Below, in pieces: positions 52,909 to 61,861 of a stretch of 64,000 nt of DNA (position 1 is the first letter of the stretch; each line of letters opens with the position of its first letter). The position numbers and the translations under genes were made by a program. Source of the stretch: Echinimonas agarilytica (GTDB lineage Bacteria > Pseudomonadota > Gammaproteobacteria > Enterobacterales > Neiellaceae); the NCBI RefSeq assembly GCF_023703465.1, contig NZ_JAMQGP010000003.1:372001-436000 (forward strand), read 5' to 3'. The notes beneath the pieces were generated by a model. It was not told where the DNA came from and made no database searches. It saw only the letters and a list, made by a program, of their open reading frames with translations.

Positions 52909-55809
52909 ATGTTTGCTAGCAACAAACTCGCTAAAGCGGTGCGTTTTGCCGTAATTTCAGGGGCTGCGGCTTCTGCAATGGTAGTCGCTCCAGCTTCATT
53001 CGCTCAAGATGGAGCAGATGTTAACGCTGAACGTATTCAGGTAACAGGCTCTCGAATTAAACGTACTGACATGGAAACGCCAGTTCCTGTCACTACGATT
53101 TCTCGAGACGATATTGTACAACTCGGTGCTTTAAATGTTGCCGATATCTTAAAAACATCTCCAGTGACTATCGCGGGTACTGATAGTTCTAACTCAGCTT
53201 TCACTAACTCCTCAGTAGGTTTGAATACAACTGAACTGCGCGGATTGGGTGAAGAGCGTACATTGGTACTTGTTAATGGACGCCGCTTCGTATCTGGTGT
53301 TTCTCCTTCTGTGGGTTATGCGGTTGACTTAAACGCTATTCCTGCATCAATGGTAGAACGTATCGATATCCTTAAAAGTGCCTCTTCGGCAGTCTATGGT
53401 TCAGATGCCGTTGCCGGTGTTGTGAACATTATCACTCGACAAGATTTCGAAGGCGTTGAAGTGAATGTGCAAGCCGGTACATCTGGCGAAGGTGACCGAG
53501 ATACAGGTTCTTTCAACATCGTTACTGGTGGCCGTTGGGATACAGGTAATGCCTGGGTGTCTTTGGGGTACGATGAAGATGATGGATTAAAATCAACTGA
53601 CCGCGACTTTTCTAAAAAAGATATTGCTTGGGGTCTGGATGACGAAGGTAACGAAGCGATTGTCGATCTTTTCTCTTCATATCCTCCTCAAGGCCGAGTT
53701 AGCTACACAAGTAAAACTCGTCAAGCAACCGATGCGAATGGCGATCCAGCGTTCAACGAAGACGGTACACCTAGAATGGTATCTGTTAGTTTGAATGGTG
53801 ATGGTACTCCATTTGATAATCGATTTAACCGTGCTGAGTATCGCCAATTGATCACGCCTCTCGAGCGTAAATATGCAGCGGCGGGCATTAATTTAGACAT
53901 CAGCCCAAATGTTAGTGTGTTCACAGAACTCAACTACAACAATGCAAAAACTACAGATTCTACGATTGAACCAACGCCTTTAGACGTTGTGAATGATGTT
54001 TGGCTGAAAGACCGTAATGGTACCGGTGGCATGGACGTGAACTCTCCGTTACTCCCCGATACACTGCGTGACCAGCTTATGCTAGATGGCATTACCAACT
54101 TAAATGAAACAACGTTTGTTCGTCGTCAGTTAGAATTCGGAGCTCGTTCAACTAATTTAGAACGCGATACGATTCGTTTAGCGACTGGTTTAGATTGGGA
54201 TATCGACGGCAACTGGATTTCATCTACTTACGTGACTTGGGGTAAGACTGACCAAGTTCAAGAGAATGGCGGCCAAGTCAACGTCGAACGTGCAGCTCTT
54301 GCTTTAGATGTGATTGAAGATGCTGATGGTAATTTAATCTGTGCTGATGAGCACGCTCGCCTTCAAGGTTGTGTGCCTCTTAACTACTTCGGTGAAGGTA
54401 CGGTTTCAGATGCTGCAGTTGACTATATTCAAGTTCCAGCAAAAGTATCTGGCCAAGTTGAACAAACAGTCGTAGCAACGGGTATTGCCGGTGACTTGCC
54501 GTTTGAGTTGTCTGGTGGTTTAGTTGCTGTCGCTGCGGGTATTGAGTGGCGCGAAGAGAAGGGTAGCTTCAACCCAGGTGACTTAGCTCAGACAGGTGCT
54601 TCTTCGACGAACAAATCTGAACCAACAGATGGCCGTTTTGATACCACCGATATTTACGGTGAAGTAGCAATGCCAATTCTCGACAATTTGAGTGTTGATT
54701 TGGCTGCACGCTATTCTGATCACAGCATCGTTGGCGGTAACGTGACTTGGAATGCGGGCGTAGAATACACGCCAATTGACTCGTTGAAAATCCGTGCTTC
54801 TGCTGCAACAGCCATTCGAACTCCAAATATCTCTGAGTTGTTTGGTGGACGTGGAGAGACTTTTGCTGGCGTCACAGATCCTTGTAGTGGTCTGAAAGCT
54901 GGCGATACAGGTCAAGTCGCTGTCAACTGTTTGTCTATTCCAGAAGTTGCTGATCGTGTTGCACGTGAAGGTGTTTTCGAATTAACTCAAGCTGAACTTC
55001 AAGGCACTGGTGGTTTCATTGGTGGTAATGAAGAAGTTCAAGAAGAAACATCTGATAGCTGGTCTGTAGGTTTTATATGGCAGGCAATGGATAACCTAGC
55101 ATTTACCGTTGATTACTGGGACTACTCGATTGAAGATGCAATTCTTACAACACCACGTACAACCGTATTAGACCGTTGTTTCGCTCTTTCAAGTGCTGAT
55201 TTCTCTCAGAACTGTAACGGCAATGCTATTCGTGACGCGCAAGGCGCTCTCATTGAAGTGAATTCTGGTACATCAAATGAGAACAACTTAGATACTTCAG
55301 GTATCGACTTTGAAGCTAATCACAGCATCGATATTGGCCCAGGTACTTTGTCTACGCAAGCAATCTGGACTTATACACGTGAATACGTTGAGACAGAGAT
55401 TGAATCTGGTTCATCAATTGATTACGTGGGAGAAGTATTGAACCCGCGTCATCGTGCTAACTTGAACCTTGCTTATACAATGGACAATATCTCAGTTGCA
55501 TGGCGTGCTCGATACTGGGATCACTCTGTAGATTCTGTAAGTGGCGATAATGTTAACTTTTACACCGGTGAGATCTTGGCAGAGGGTAAAGGTAACGAGC
55601 TGGGCTCAGTGACGTATCATGATCTAAGTGGTGGTTACTACTTCGACAATGGTATTGAGTTGAATGCTGGTGTTCGTAACCTTTTCGATAAGCAGCCAAA
55701 CGTCTTACCGCAAGGTACCTCTAACGGTTCTACTGGTATTAACACCGCTTCAGAAGCTTATGACGTAACTGGCCGTTACTTCTATGCTGGCGTAACAGCA
55801 AAATTCTAA
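52909..55809 (+). CDS. TonB-dependent outer-membrane receptor
   Basis: The 966-residue protein has a signal peptide (about 1-32, ending ASFAQDG), a TonB-box region (ERIQVTGSRIKRTDMETPVPVTTI), the plug domain (about 60-170, ELRGLGEERTLVLVNGRRFV and VERIDILKSASSAVYGSDAVAGVVNIITR) and a 22-strand barrel ending in aromatic GRYFYAGVTAKF. This Q-V-T-G-S-R-I-K subgroup is abundant in Alteromonadales and Xanthomonads for peptides, plant or algal carbohydrates and other nutrients, so iron is not implied. Paired cysteines in the loops (DPCSG, NCLS, RCF, NCNG) suggest extracellular disulfides. It is monocistronic with its own terminator. Confidence 0.94.
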   Translation: MFASNKLAKAVRFAVISGAAASAMVVAPASFAQDGADVNAERIQVTGSRIKRTDMETPVPVTTISRDDIVQLGALNVADILKTSPVTIAGTDSSNSAFTNSSVGLNTTELRGLGEERTLVLVNGRRFVSGVSPSVGYAVDLNAIPASMVERIDILKSASSAVYGSDAVAGVVNIITRQDFEGVEVNVQAGTSGEGDRDTGSFNIVTGGRWDTGNAWVSLGYDEDDGLKSTDRDFSKKDIAWGLDDEGNEAIVDLFSSYPPQGRVSYTSKTRQATDANGDPAFNEDGTPRMVSVSLNGDGTPFDNRFNRAEYRQLITPLERKYAAAGINLDISPNVSVFTELNYNNAKTTDSTIEPTPLDVVNDVWLKDRNGTGGMDVNSPLLPDTLRDQLMLDGITNLNETTFVRRQLEFGARSTNLERDTIRLATGLDWDIDGNWISSTYVTWGKTDQVQENGGQVNVERAALALDVIEDADGNLICADEHARLQGCVPLNYFGEGTVSDAAVDYIQVPAKVSGQVEQTVVATGIAGDLPFELSGGLVAVAAGIEWREEKGSFNPGDLAQTGASSTNKSEPTDGRFDTTDIYGEVAMPILDNLSVDLAARYSDHSIVGGNVTWNAGVEYTPIDSLKIRASAATAIRTPNISELFGGRGETFAGVTDPCSGLKAGDTGQVAVNCLSIPEVADRVAREGVFELTQAELQGTGGFIGGNEEVQEETSDSWSVGFIWQAMDNLAFTVDYWDYSIEDAILTTPRTTVLDRCFALSSADFSQNCNGNAIRDAQGALIEVNSGTSNENNLDTSGIDFEANHSIDIGPGTLSTQAIWTYTREYVETEIESGSSIDYVGEVLNPRHRANLNLAYTMDNISVAWRARYWDHSVDSVSGDNVNFYTGEILAEGKGNELGSVTYHDLSGGYYFDNGIELNAGVRNLFDKQPNVLPQGTSNGSTGINTASEAYDVTGRYFYAGVTAKF

Positions 55810-55872
55810 GCCTGCTTGGGATCGCTATTAGAGGCAGTCAGAATAGTTAACTGCCAATTATAGAAAATTAAA

Positions 55873-55907
55873 AAATCCAGTGTCATTCGTGCCACTGGAT
55901 TTTTTTA
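55873..55907 (+). terminator. Rho-independent terminator of the TonB receptor gene
   Basis: ATCCAGTG and CACTGGAT (55875-55900) form a perfect 8-bp stem with a 10-nt loop, preceded by an A-run and followed by seven T. Confidence 0.92.
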
Positions 55908-56733
55908 TGCTTCATATTGCGCATGGTAGTGACGCGCTAAATTCTACTTATTCCTTAAAATTTCGAGGCAAGATCTCTACTCTCTTATCAAATCGAAAAA
56001 TTTTATCTTATTGTAAGTCAAGAGCACTTTTGTACGTACTTACTCTTACATGTCCTATTCACACTGTGTAGCGGCACACTGAATTTGGAAGCTGGTGGCA
56101 GCACACTGGTGTTAATGGCTTTTATTTCAGAGTATGGGCGGCGTCTTAAGGGAAGGGTAAGAAAGTGAAAAATCGTTCAGAGCTGGGTCCTGTTTAACTT
56201 ACAGATACTTTTTTGATTGCTAATTTTAAATATCGAAAGTTGACTAATGTTGTTTGGTCCAATAAACAGCCAATACATATCCTCAACATGTAACGCTTGT
56301 TTGACGTGTTCGATTGTTGCTGAAATGTTACGCGTTAATTTATTGGGATTAAGATCACACATTCAAATTTAATCATTGGTGCTTAATGCAACTTTGGTTT
56401 GTCACAAAGTTTATCTATCTAATTAAATTGCTTACTAATTACCCTGAAAACCGGTTTCATTTTTATTAAATTACTCATTAAGTTAATGTTTTTTATGAAA
56501 AATAGACTTAAAACATAAAAATAGCTGATTGTTATCTTGATGGTTGTCAATAAACTTTCACTTCGCTGCGTCTGAAGGCCTTATCTCCGTTGACATGCAT
56601 TACTAAATCAGGGACTATTCATGGCCATTATTACCTTATTAACAAGGTGATAATTTATTATATAAAGCTTCATACTCCGGTGTTTACAATAGCTACCGAG
56701 AGTGCCGTTCAATTCGATTGTTGGTTGGGAACT
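55908..56733. other. Long gene-free region before the TonB2 operon
   Basis: Frames of 60-odd codons (for example the minus-strand one at 56177-56362) show no ribosome site or family signal. The stretch is T-rich. A 7-bp dyad AACTTTG-N8-CAAAGTT is at 56392-56413. ATAAT-TT-ATTAT at 56650-56661 recalls half of a Fur site, but it is too short to call. The operon promoter must lie in the last 200 bp. Confidence 0.45.
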
Positions 56734-57510
56734 ATGTCCAAATTGATCAAGAGAAGCCTGGTAGCAACTGCCCTTGCAGGCGCCATGGCTATGTCAGGCA
56801 CGGTCATGTCTGACCCTCTTACCGACGTGCAAAAAGCTAGCGCTTCTATTAATACTGACGCAGCTAAGTCACAGGCTAAGATTGATAATGTGGTAGATCA
56901 GACTCAAGTTTTACTTGACGAATATCGCACTACGCTCGATGAAATCGAGAATCAAGAAATTTATAACGATCACGTATCTCGTCTCGTTGCAGACCAAGAA
57001 GATTCAATTTCTTCTCTGCAAACTCAGATCGATGGTATTGAAAACACCAAACGCGGTGTTGTGCCATTGATGTATCAAATGATTGATGTACTGGAGCAAT
57101 TTGTTGCATTGGATATTCCAATCAACATGGACGAGCGTCTAAAGCGTATTGCAAAACTACGCGAAGTGATGAGTCAGTCTAATGTAACGACTTCAGAGCA
57201 ATATCGTTTGGTGCTCGAAGCGTACATGGTTGAAAATGAGTACGGTACGAAAATCCGCGCATACACTGGTGAATTAGAGTACGAAGGAACAAACATCACT
57301 GTTGATTTCTTCCACCTCGGCCGTATCGCATTTGTTGCTCAGTCTCTCGACCTCAAAAATGTTTGGGCTTGGGATAACAAAGACCGCAAATGGGTGAAGC
57401 TGGATGATGAGTTCATTCGTCCAATTACCACTGCTATTCGTATGGCTCGTAAACAAGCGCCATTCGATCTGGTTAAATTGCCAATTCAAGCTGCGGAGAA
57501 CGTACAATGA
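56734..57510 (+). CDS. DUF3450 periplasmic protein of the TonB2 system
   Basis: The 258-residue protein starts at ATG 56734; the frame upstream to 56590 is untypical. A signal peptide (about 1-25, ATALAGAMAMSGTVMS) is followed by a long coiled coil (about 30-120), then a beta-rich part with FFHLGRIAFVAQSLD and WAWDNKDRKWVKL, a DUF3450 signature. In Vibrio and Shewanella this protein is encoded before TtpC and is thought to act with it. The stop overlaps the ttpC start as ATGA. Confidence 0.9.
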   Translation: MSKLIKRSLVATALAGAMAMSGTVMSDPLTDVQKASASINTDAAKSQAKIDNVVDQTQVLLDEYRTTLDEIENQEIYNDHVSRLVADQEDSISSLQTQIDGIENTKRGVVPLMYQMIDVLEQFVALDIPINMDERLKRIAKLREVMSQSNVTTSEQYRLVLEAYMVENEYGTKIRAYTGELEYEGTNITVDFFHLGRIAFVAQSLDLKNVWAWDNKDRKWVKLDDEFIRPITTAIRMARKQAPFDLVKLPIQAAENVQ

Positions 57511-58871
57511 AGCAACTAACTAAATCGATCATGTTTGCTGCTGCGTTGACAGTGTCTGCAGGTGCAGCAATGCCAGTGATGGCTGACAATGCTCAAACAT
57601 TGGATCAACTTCTTCAACAAGTGAAGAAAGATCGTATTTCTGAAAAGAAAGTAAACAAAAAGCGTGAAGCTGAGTTCTTAAGTGATCGCAGCAAAATGCA
57701 AAGCCGTTTGAACAAATCAGAAAGTGATCTTGCTGCTTCTGTTCAACGTGGCGAAGACCTCAAAGCAGCTTTCTCTGCAAATGAGCAAACAATCGTCGAC
57801 AAAGAAACTGAGCTTGAAAATGCGAAGGGTACTTTGGGCGAAATGTTTGGTGTTGTTCGTCAAGCTTCTGGCGAAGCCGTAGGTCGCATCTCAACTTCCG
57901 TTGTAAGTGCTCAATATCCAAACCGTACTCAACTGCTTGAGAAACTCTCTGAAGCGAAGAAGCTTCCTAGCCTTGTTGAACTCGAAGATCTTTGGTTTGC
58001 TCTGCAAACTGAAATGACTGAGTCGGGCAAAGTTGTTCGTTTTAAAACTGATGTGACCAAACTCGACGGTAACGTCGTGAGCGAAGAAATTATTCGTATT
58101 GGTTCTTTCGGTCTAATTGGTGAAGAAGGTTTCCTTCGTTACGATGCTGAGAATGAGCAAGTGCAACCATTGGGTCGTCAACCTGACTCTCACATGGTTA
58201 GCTCAACTAAGTCTTTCTTAGACGTACAGTCTGGCTTAGCTCCGCTATACATTGATCCATCACGTGGCCAAATCTTGGGTCTTTTGACTCAAAAAGCAAC
58301 GTTGACTGAGCGTTACCATGAAGGTGGCGTTGTGGGTTATATCATCACAGCTGTGTTGTTCATTGGTTTGTTGATTGCTCTGGAGCGTATTATCGTTCTG
58401 ACTCTTATGGGTGGCAAAATCCGAGCTCAATTGAAGAATCTTTCTAATCCAAGTGACAAGAACCCATTGGGTCGTATCTTGAAAGTTGGCCAAGAAAATA
58501 AAGATGCTGATGTTGAAACACTTGAGCTGAAACTCGATGAAGCTGTTCTTCGTGAATTGCCTAAGATTGAACGCGGTGTATCTCTCATTAAGATCTTTGC
58601 TGCTATTGCACCTCTCTTGGGTCTCTTGGGTACGGTGACAGGTATGATTGGTACATTCCAATCGATTACTCTGTTCGGTACTGGTGATCCTAAGATTATG
58701 GCTGGTTCAATCTCGATGGCGTTGGTGACAACGGCTCAAGGTTTGATCGCTGCATTGCCATTGATTCTTGCTCACAGCCTTGCTGCTGGTCGTGCTAAGA
58801 CTATCTTGTCTACTTTAGATGAGCGTAGTGCTGGTATCGTAGCCGCTCACGCAGAGCAGGAGAAAGCCTAA
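57507..58871 (+). CDS. ttpC: TtpC-type MotA/TolQ/ExbB protein of the TonB2 system
   Basis: The 454-residue protein has a signal peptide and a periplasmic coiled-coil domain (about 28-250), then three membrane helices of the ExbB fold (about 275-440). Its core motif KIFAAIAPLLGLLGTVTGMIGTFQSI and SISMALVTTAQGLIAALPLI are typical. TtpC is needed for TonB2 function in Vibrio, joining ExbB2/ExbD2. The gene overlaps its neighbours on both sides by a few bases, showing one operon. Confidence 0.92.
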   Translation: MKQLTKSIMFAAALTVSAGAAMPVMADNAQTLDQLLQQVKKDRISEKKVNKKREAEFLSDRSKMQSRLNKSESDLAASVQRGEDLKAAFSANEQTIVDKETELENAKGTLGEMFGVVRQASGEAVGRISTSVVSAQYPNRTQLLEKLSEAKKLPSLVELEDLWFALQTEMTESGKVVRFKTDVTKLDGNVVSEEIIRIGSFGLIGEEGFLRYDAENEQVQPLGRQPDSHMVSSTKSFLDVQSGLAPLYIDPSRGQILGLLTQKATLTERYHEGGVVGYIITAVLFIGLLIALERIIVLTLMGGKIRAQLKNLSNPSDKNPLGRILKVGQENKDADVETLELKLDEAVLRELPKIERGVSLIKIFAAIAPLLGLLGTVTGMIGTFQSITLFGTGDPKIMAGSISMALVTTAQGLIAALPLILAHSLAAGRAKTILSTLDERSAGIVAAHAEQEKA

Positions 58872-59395
58872 TGTTATACCTGATGGACCTTTGGGAAACC
58901 GTCAGGGATTTCGTGGCGACTGGCGGCGATGTTTTATTCGTCGTTGCAGGAGCGCTCTTGTTAATGTGGATATTAATGATTGAGCGCTACTGGTATTTAT
59001 CCTGGGTATTCCCAACTGAGCGAAAAGCAATTATCGCGAAGTGGGATGCGCGAACCGACACAACTTCATGGACTGCTCACAGAATCCGAGATTACTGGAT
59101 TGCTGAAGCAAACGATAACTTGTCGGCTCGTATGATTATCATTAGAACGTTGGTAGCTATGTGTCCGTTAATTGGACTGTTAGGTACCGTGACCGGCATG
59201 ATTGCAGTATTTGAAATCATGGCAGTACAGGGTACAGGTAACCCGCGTCTAATGGCCTCAGGTATCTCAATGGCCACAATCCCTACAATGGCGGGAATGG
59301 TAGCAGCGCTATCAGGAGTGTTCTTTAGTTCACGTCTGGAAGCGAAAGTGAAAATGGCTAAGGCCTCGCTGGTCGACAGCTTGCCACATCACTAA
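58871..59395 (+). CDS. exbB: ExbB-type proton channel subunit
   Basis: The 174-residue short ExbB has three membrane helices and the conserved LVAMCPLIGLLGTVTGMIAVFEIM and ASGISMATIPTMAGMVAALSGVFF segments. With ExbD it uses the proton gradient to energise TonB. Its ATG overlaps the ttpC stop by one base. The shorter length matches ExbB2, not E. coli ExbB (244). Confidence 0.93.
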   Translation: MLYLMDLWETVRDFVATGGDVLFVVAGALLLMWILMIERYWYLSWVFPTERKAIIAKWDARTDTTSWTAHRIRDYWIAEANDNLSARMIIIRTLVAMCPLIGLLGTVTGMIAVFEIMAVQGTGNPRLMASGISMATIPTMAGMVAALSGVFFSSRLEAKVKMAKASLVDSLPHH

Positions 59396-59409
59396 AGAGA
59401 GAGTTTCAA

Positions 59410-59814
59410 ATGGCACGTAGAATCAAACGTGAAGAAGAAGAAGCAACAATTGATATGACACCGATGCTCGACATCGTGTTTATCATGCTGATCTTCTTCA
59501 TCGTAACCACCTCTTTCGTGAAAGAGGCTGGTATTCAGGTTAATAAACCTAAAGCTAATAACACTAGCAAAGAGAAAAGCGCGAATATCTTTATCGCAAT
59601 TAAAGAGAATGGCGAGATCCACATGGATCGCCGCCAGGTAGATATTGAGCGTGTCGGAGCTAACATCGAGCGTATGCTTGCTGAACAACCTACTGATACT
59701 GTTGTAGTTCAGGCGGATAAAGAAGCGAAGCACGGCGTAGTTGTGAAGGTCATGGACCAGATCAAAGAAGCCGGAATCGATAAGATCTCCATTGCCGCTG
59801 CTACAGGGGGCTAA
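59410..59814 (+). CDS. exbD: ExbD-type proton channel subunit
   Basis: The 134-residue protein has an N-terminal cytoplasmic tail (ARRIKREEEEATIDMTPMLDIVFIMLIFFIVTTSF). The helix contains the conserved Asp (MLDIVF) that carries protons. A periplasmic domain with IAIKENGEIHMDRRQVD and VVVQADKEAKHG follows. It is 14 bp after exbB with an AAGAGAGAG site. Confidence 0.94.
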   Translation: MARRIKREEEEATIDMTPMLDIVFIMLIFFIVTTSFVKEAGIQVNKPKANNTSKEKSANIFIAIKENGEIHMDRRQVDIERVGANIERMLAEQPTDTVVVQADKEAKHGVVVKVMDQIKEAGIDKISIAAATGG

Positions 59815-59815
59815 T

Positions 59816-60421
59816 ATGTTGCGATTGCTCATATCAATCTTGCTGGGCATCGCCGTTACGTTTGGCCTGTTTGTGTTTATGGCCGAGTTAATTGCAAACA
59901 GTGGGCGTCCTCCTGAGGAACCAAGTCCACCAGTAGTTATTGACCTGGTAGTGAAGGCAAATGAGGCCAAGCCAAACGTGCGGAAGACTCCGCCACCGCC
60001 ACCACCGCCACCGCCAACGCCACCAAAGACTCCACCCGTGGAGCCAGAGCCGGTAGTTAGCGATGCACCAAGCATTAGCTTGACTGCACCAGTGATTGAA
60101 ACAGGTGGCACCAGCGGGTTTAGTGGTCCAGCAGCAATTAACCGAGATGGTGATGCACAACCAATTGTTCGAATCGAGCCTAAGTATCCAATTAAGGCGG
60201 CTCGTGATGGTAAAGAAGGGTATGTAATTATGCGCTTTACTATTAACGAACTCGGTGGTGTTGACGACATTGAAGTGATTGAAGCTCAACCTAAACGTGT
60301 ATTCGATAAAGAAGCAAAGCGTGCTTTGCGTAAGTGGAAGTACAAACCTAAAGTTGTTGAAGGCAAAGCCATGAAACAATTCGGTTTGACTGTTCGCTTA
60401 GACTTTAGCCTCGAGAAATAA
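59816..60421 (+). CDS. tonB: TonB energy transducer
   Basis: This protein of 201 residues starts at ATG 59816 behind an AGGGGG site, 1 bp after exbD; the longer frame from 59792 overlaps exbD. An N-terminal membrane helix (about 3-24) is followed by a proline run (PPPPPPPPTPPKTPP) and the C-terminal TonB domain with YPIKAARDGKEGYVIMRFTINELG and ALRKWKYKP. It spans the periplasm to drive TonB-dependent receptors such as the large one 4 kb upstream. Confidence 0.94.
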   Translation: MLRLLISILLGIAVTFGLFVFMAELIANSGRPPEEPSPPVVIDLVVKANEAKPNVRKTPPPPPPPPPTPPKTPPVEPEPVVSDAPSISLTAPVIETGGTSGFSGPAAINRDGDAQPIVRIEPKYPIKAARDGKEGYVIMRFTINELGGVDDIEVIEAQPKRVFDKEAKRALRKWKYKPKVVEGKAMKQFGLTVRLDFSLEK

Positions 60422-60432
60422 GGACGCAGACA

Positions 60433-61725
60433 ATGAAACGTCAAAAAATATTATTGACCGGTATTTTATGTGCCTGCGTAACCTTGTCATCTCAATTCGT
60501 AGCTTCAGCGGCTTTTGCTGCTGAGCCTACGGCCGCTCCAAAAACTGTCGACCAAGCTTTGGCCGTGAAGTATAAAGGTCATAAGACCAAAGTTGCTTCA
60601 CCTAAAGTCGGTAAAAAAGTAATTGAAGCGTTTGATCTCTATTCTGAAGATAAACCTAAAGAAGCCATTCAGGTTCTGAAGGATATCAACACGAAGAAAG
60701 ATTTTGATAAGGCTTATGTCGACCGTTTGATTGGTAGTATTCTTGCTGGTGAAGATGGCCAAGTTAAAGAAGCAATGAAATATCTTAAGTCTGCTGTGGC
60801 GCTCAATGTATTGAACCCAAAAGAGCAGGCAGAAGGTATTCGCATTGTTGGCGACCTTCAAATGCAAGAAAAGCAGTATAAAGATGCGATTGCTTCATAC
60901 AAATCATGGATGGATTACACGTCTTTTCAAGACAAAACTATCTATGTTCGTATGGCGCAAGCGAATTATGAAATTGGCAAATATGCCGCAATGATTCCGC
61001 TTGCTGATAAAGCGATTCAATTGTCTGATAAACCAGACAAAAACCCATACATTTTGAAATTGTCTTCTTACTACGAGCGTAAGCAATACAAGAATTCTGT
61101 AAAGGTTCTTGAAGAGTTGGTTCGTTTGTTCCCTGAAGACGAAAAATGGTGGGCGCAACTTGGCATGTTCTACATGTTGATTGACGACTATGACAAAGCG
61201 TTGGCAACGATGAGCTTAGCGTACAAGAAAAACTTGTTCACTAAGGAAAGTCAGTTCAAAGCTTTAGCTCAGTTGTACTACAACAATAGCGTGCCATACA
61301 AAGCTGCAAAAATTGTCGAGAAACATATTGCGAAGGGCGATCTGAAAAGTGACGATAAAATGGTTACTTTGATGGCAAACGCTTATCGCAGTGCCAAAGA
61401 GTTCGACAAAGCTGCCAAGTATTATGGTGAAGCCGCACGTCTTAAAAATGATGGCGAGCTATATCGCAAGCAGGCGAGCATGTATTTAATGCTGGAGCAA
61501 TATAACTCCGCAATTAAAGCTGCTAAAAATGCACTGAAAGTCGGTTTGAAAAAGAAGGGTTCAGCAAACATGATGATTGCTGAAGCTCACCTTTATCAAA
61601 AGAACTTGAAAGATGCGCATAAATACGCAGTTCGCGCGGCTAAAGATCCAACAACTCGCAAAATGGCGGAAGGTTGGTCTGGTTACATTGCGACCAAAGC
61701 ACAGCAAAAAGGCATTGCTCTTTAA
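60433..61725 (+). CDS. TPR-repeat protein of the TonB2 operon
   Basis: The 430-residue exported protein has a signal peptide (about 1-30, ASAAFAAEP) and about ten TPR-like helical pairs. Examples are AIQVLKDINTKKDFDKAYVDRLIGSIL and KWWAQLGMFYMLIDDYDKALATMSLAY. In Shewanella and Vibrio a TPR gene closes the TonB2 operon; its exact role is unclear, but it may link TonB with the envelope. It lies 11 bp after tonB and before a strong terminator. Confidence 0.88.
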   Translation: MKRQKILLTGILCACVTLSSQFVASAAFAAEPTAAPKTVDQALAVKYKGHKTKVASPKVGKKVIEAFDLYSEDKPKEAIQVLKDINTKKDFDKAYVDRLIGSILAGEDGQVKEAMKYLKSAVALNVLNPKEQAEGIRIVGDLQMQEKQYKDAIASYKSWMDYTSFQDKTIYVRMAQANYEIGKYAAMIPLADKAIQLSDKPDKNPYILKLSSYYERKQYKNSVKVLEELVRLFPEDEKWWAQLGMFYMLIDDYDKALATMSLAYKKNLFTKESQFKALAQLYYNNSVPYKAAKIVEKHIAKGDLKSDDKMVTLMANAYRSAKEFDKAAKYYGEAARLKNDGELYRKQASMYLMLEQYNSAIKAAKNALKVGLKKKGSANMMIAEAHLYQKNLKDAHKYAVRAAKDPTTRKMAEGWSGYIATKAQQKGIAL

Positions 61726-61752
61726 GCTAACGACTTAGTTGACTATGTGTAC

Positions 61753-61779
61753 AAAAGGCCTCTCCGGAGGCCTTTTTTT
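61753..61779 (+). terminator. Rho-independent terminator of the TonB2 operon
   Basis: AAAAGGCCTC and GAGGCCTTTT form a perfect 10-bp stem with a 4-nt loop, followed by TTT. It lies 27 bp after the TPR gene. Confidence 0.93.
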
Positions 61780-61861
61780 ATGGCGCAGTTTGATTTATTT
61801 CATCGGCTATGAGTCCTATTTTACTGTATTCTTAACGTGGTTTATTTAATCGAGATTATCC

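Noticed and set aside
56590-56733. N-terminal extension of the DUF3450 protein
   Set aside because: The residues are Ile/Tyr-rich with no signal-peptide character, while the ATG at 56734 gives a classical signal peptide.
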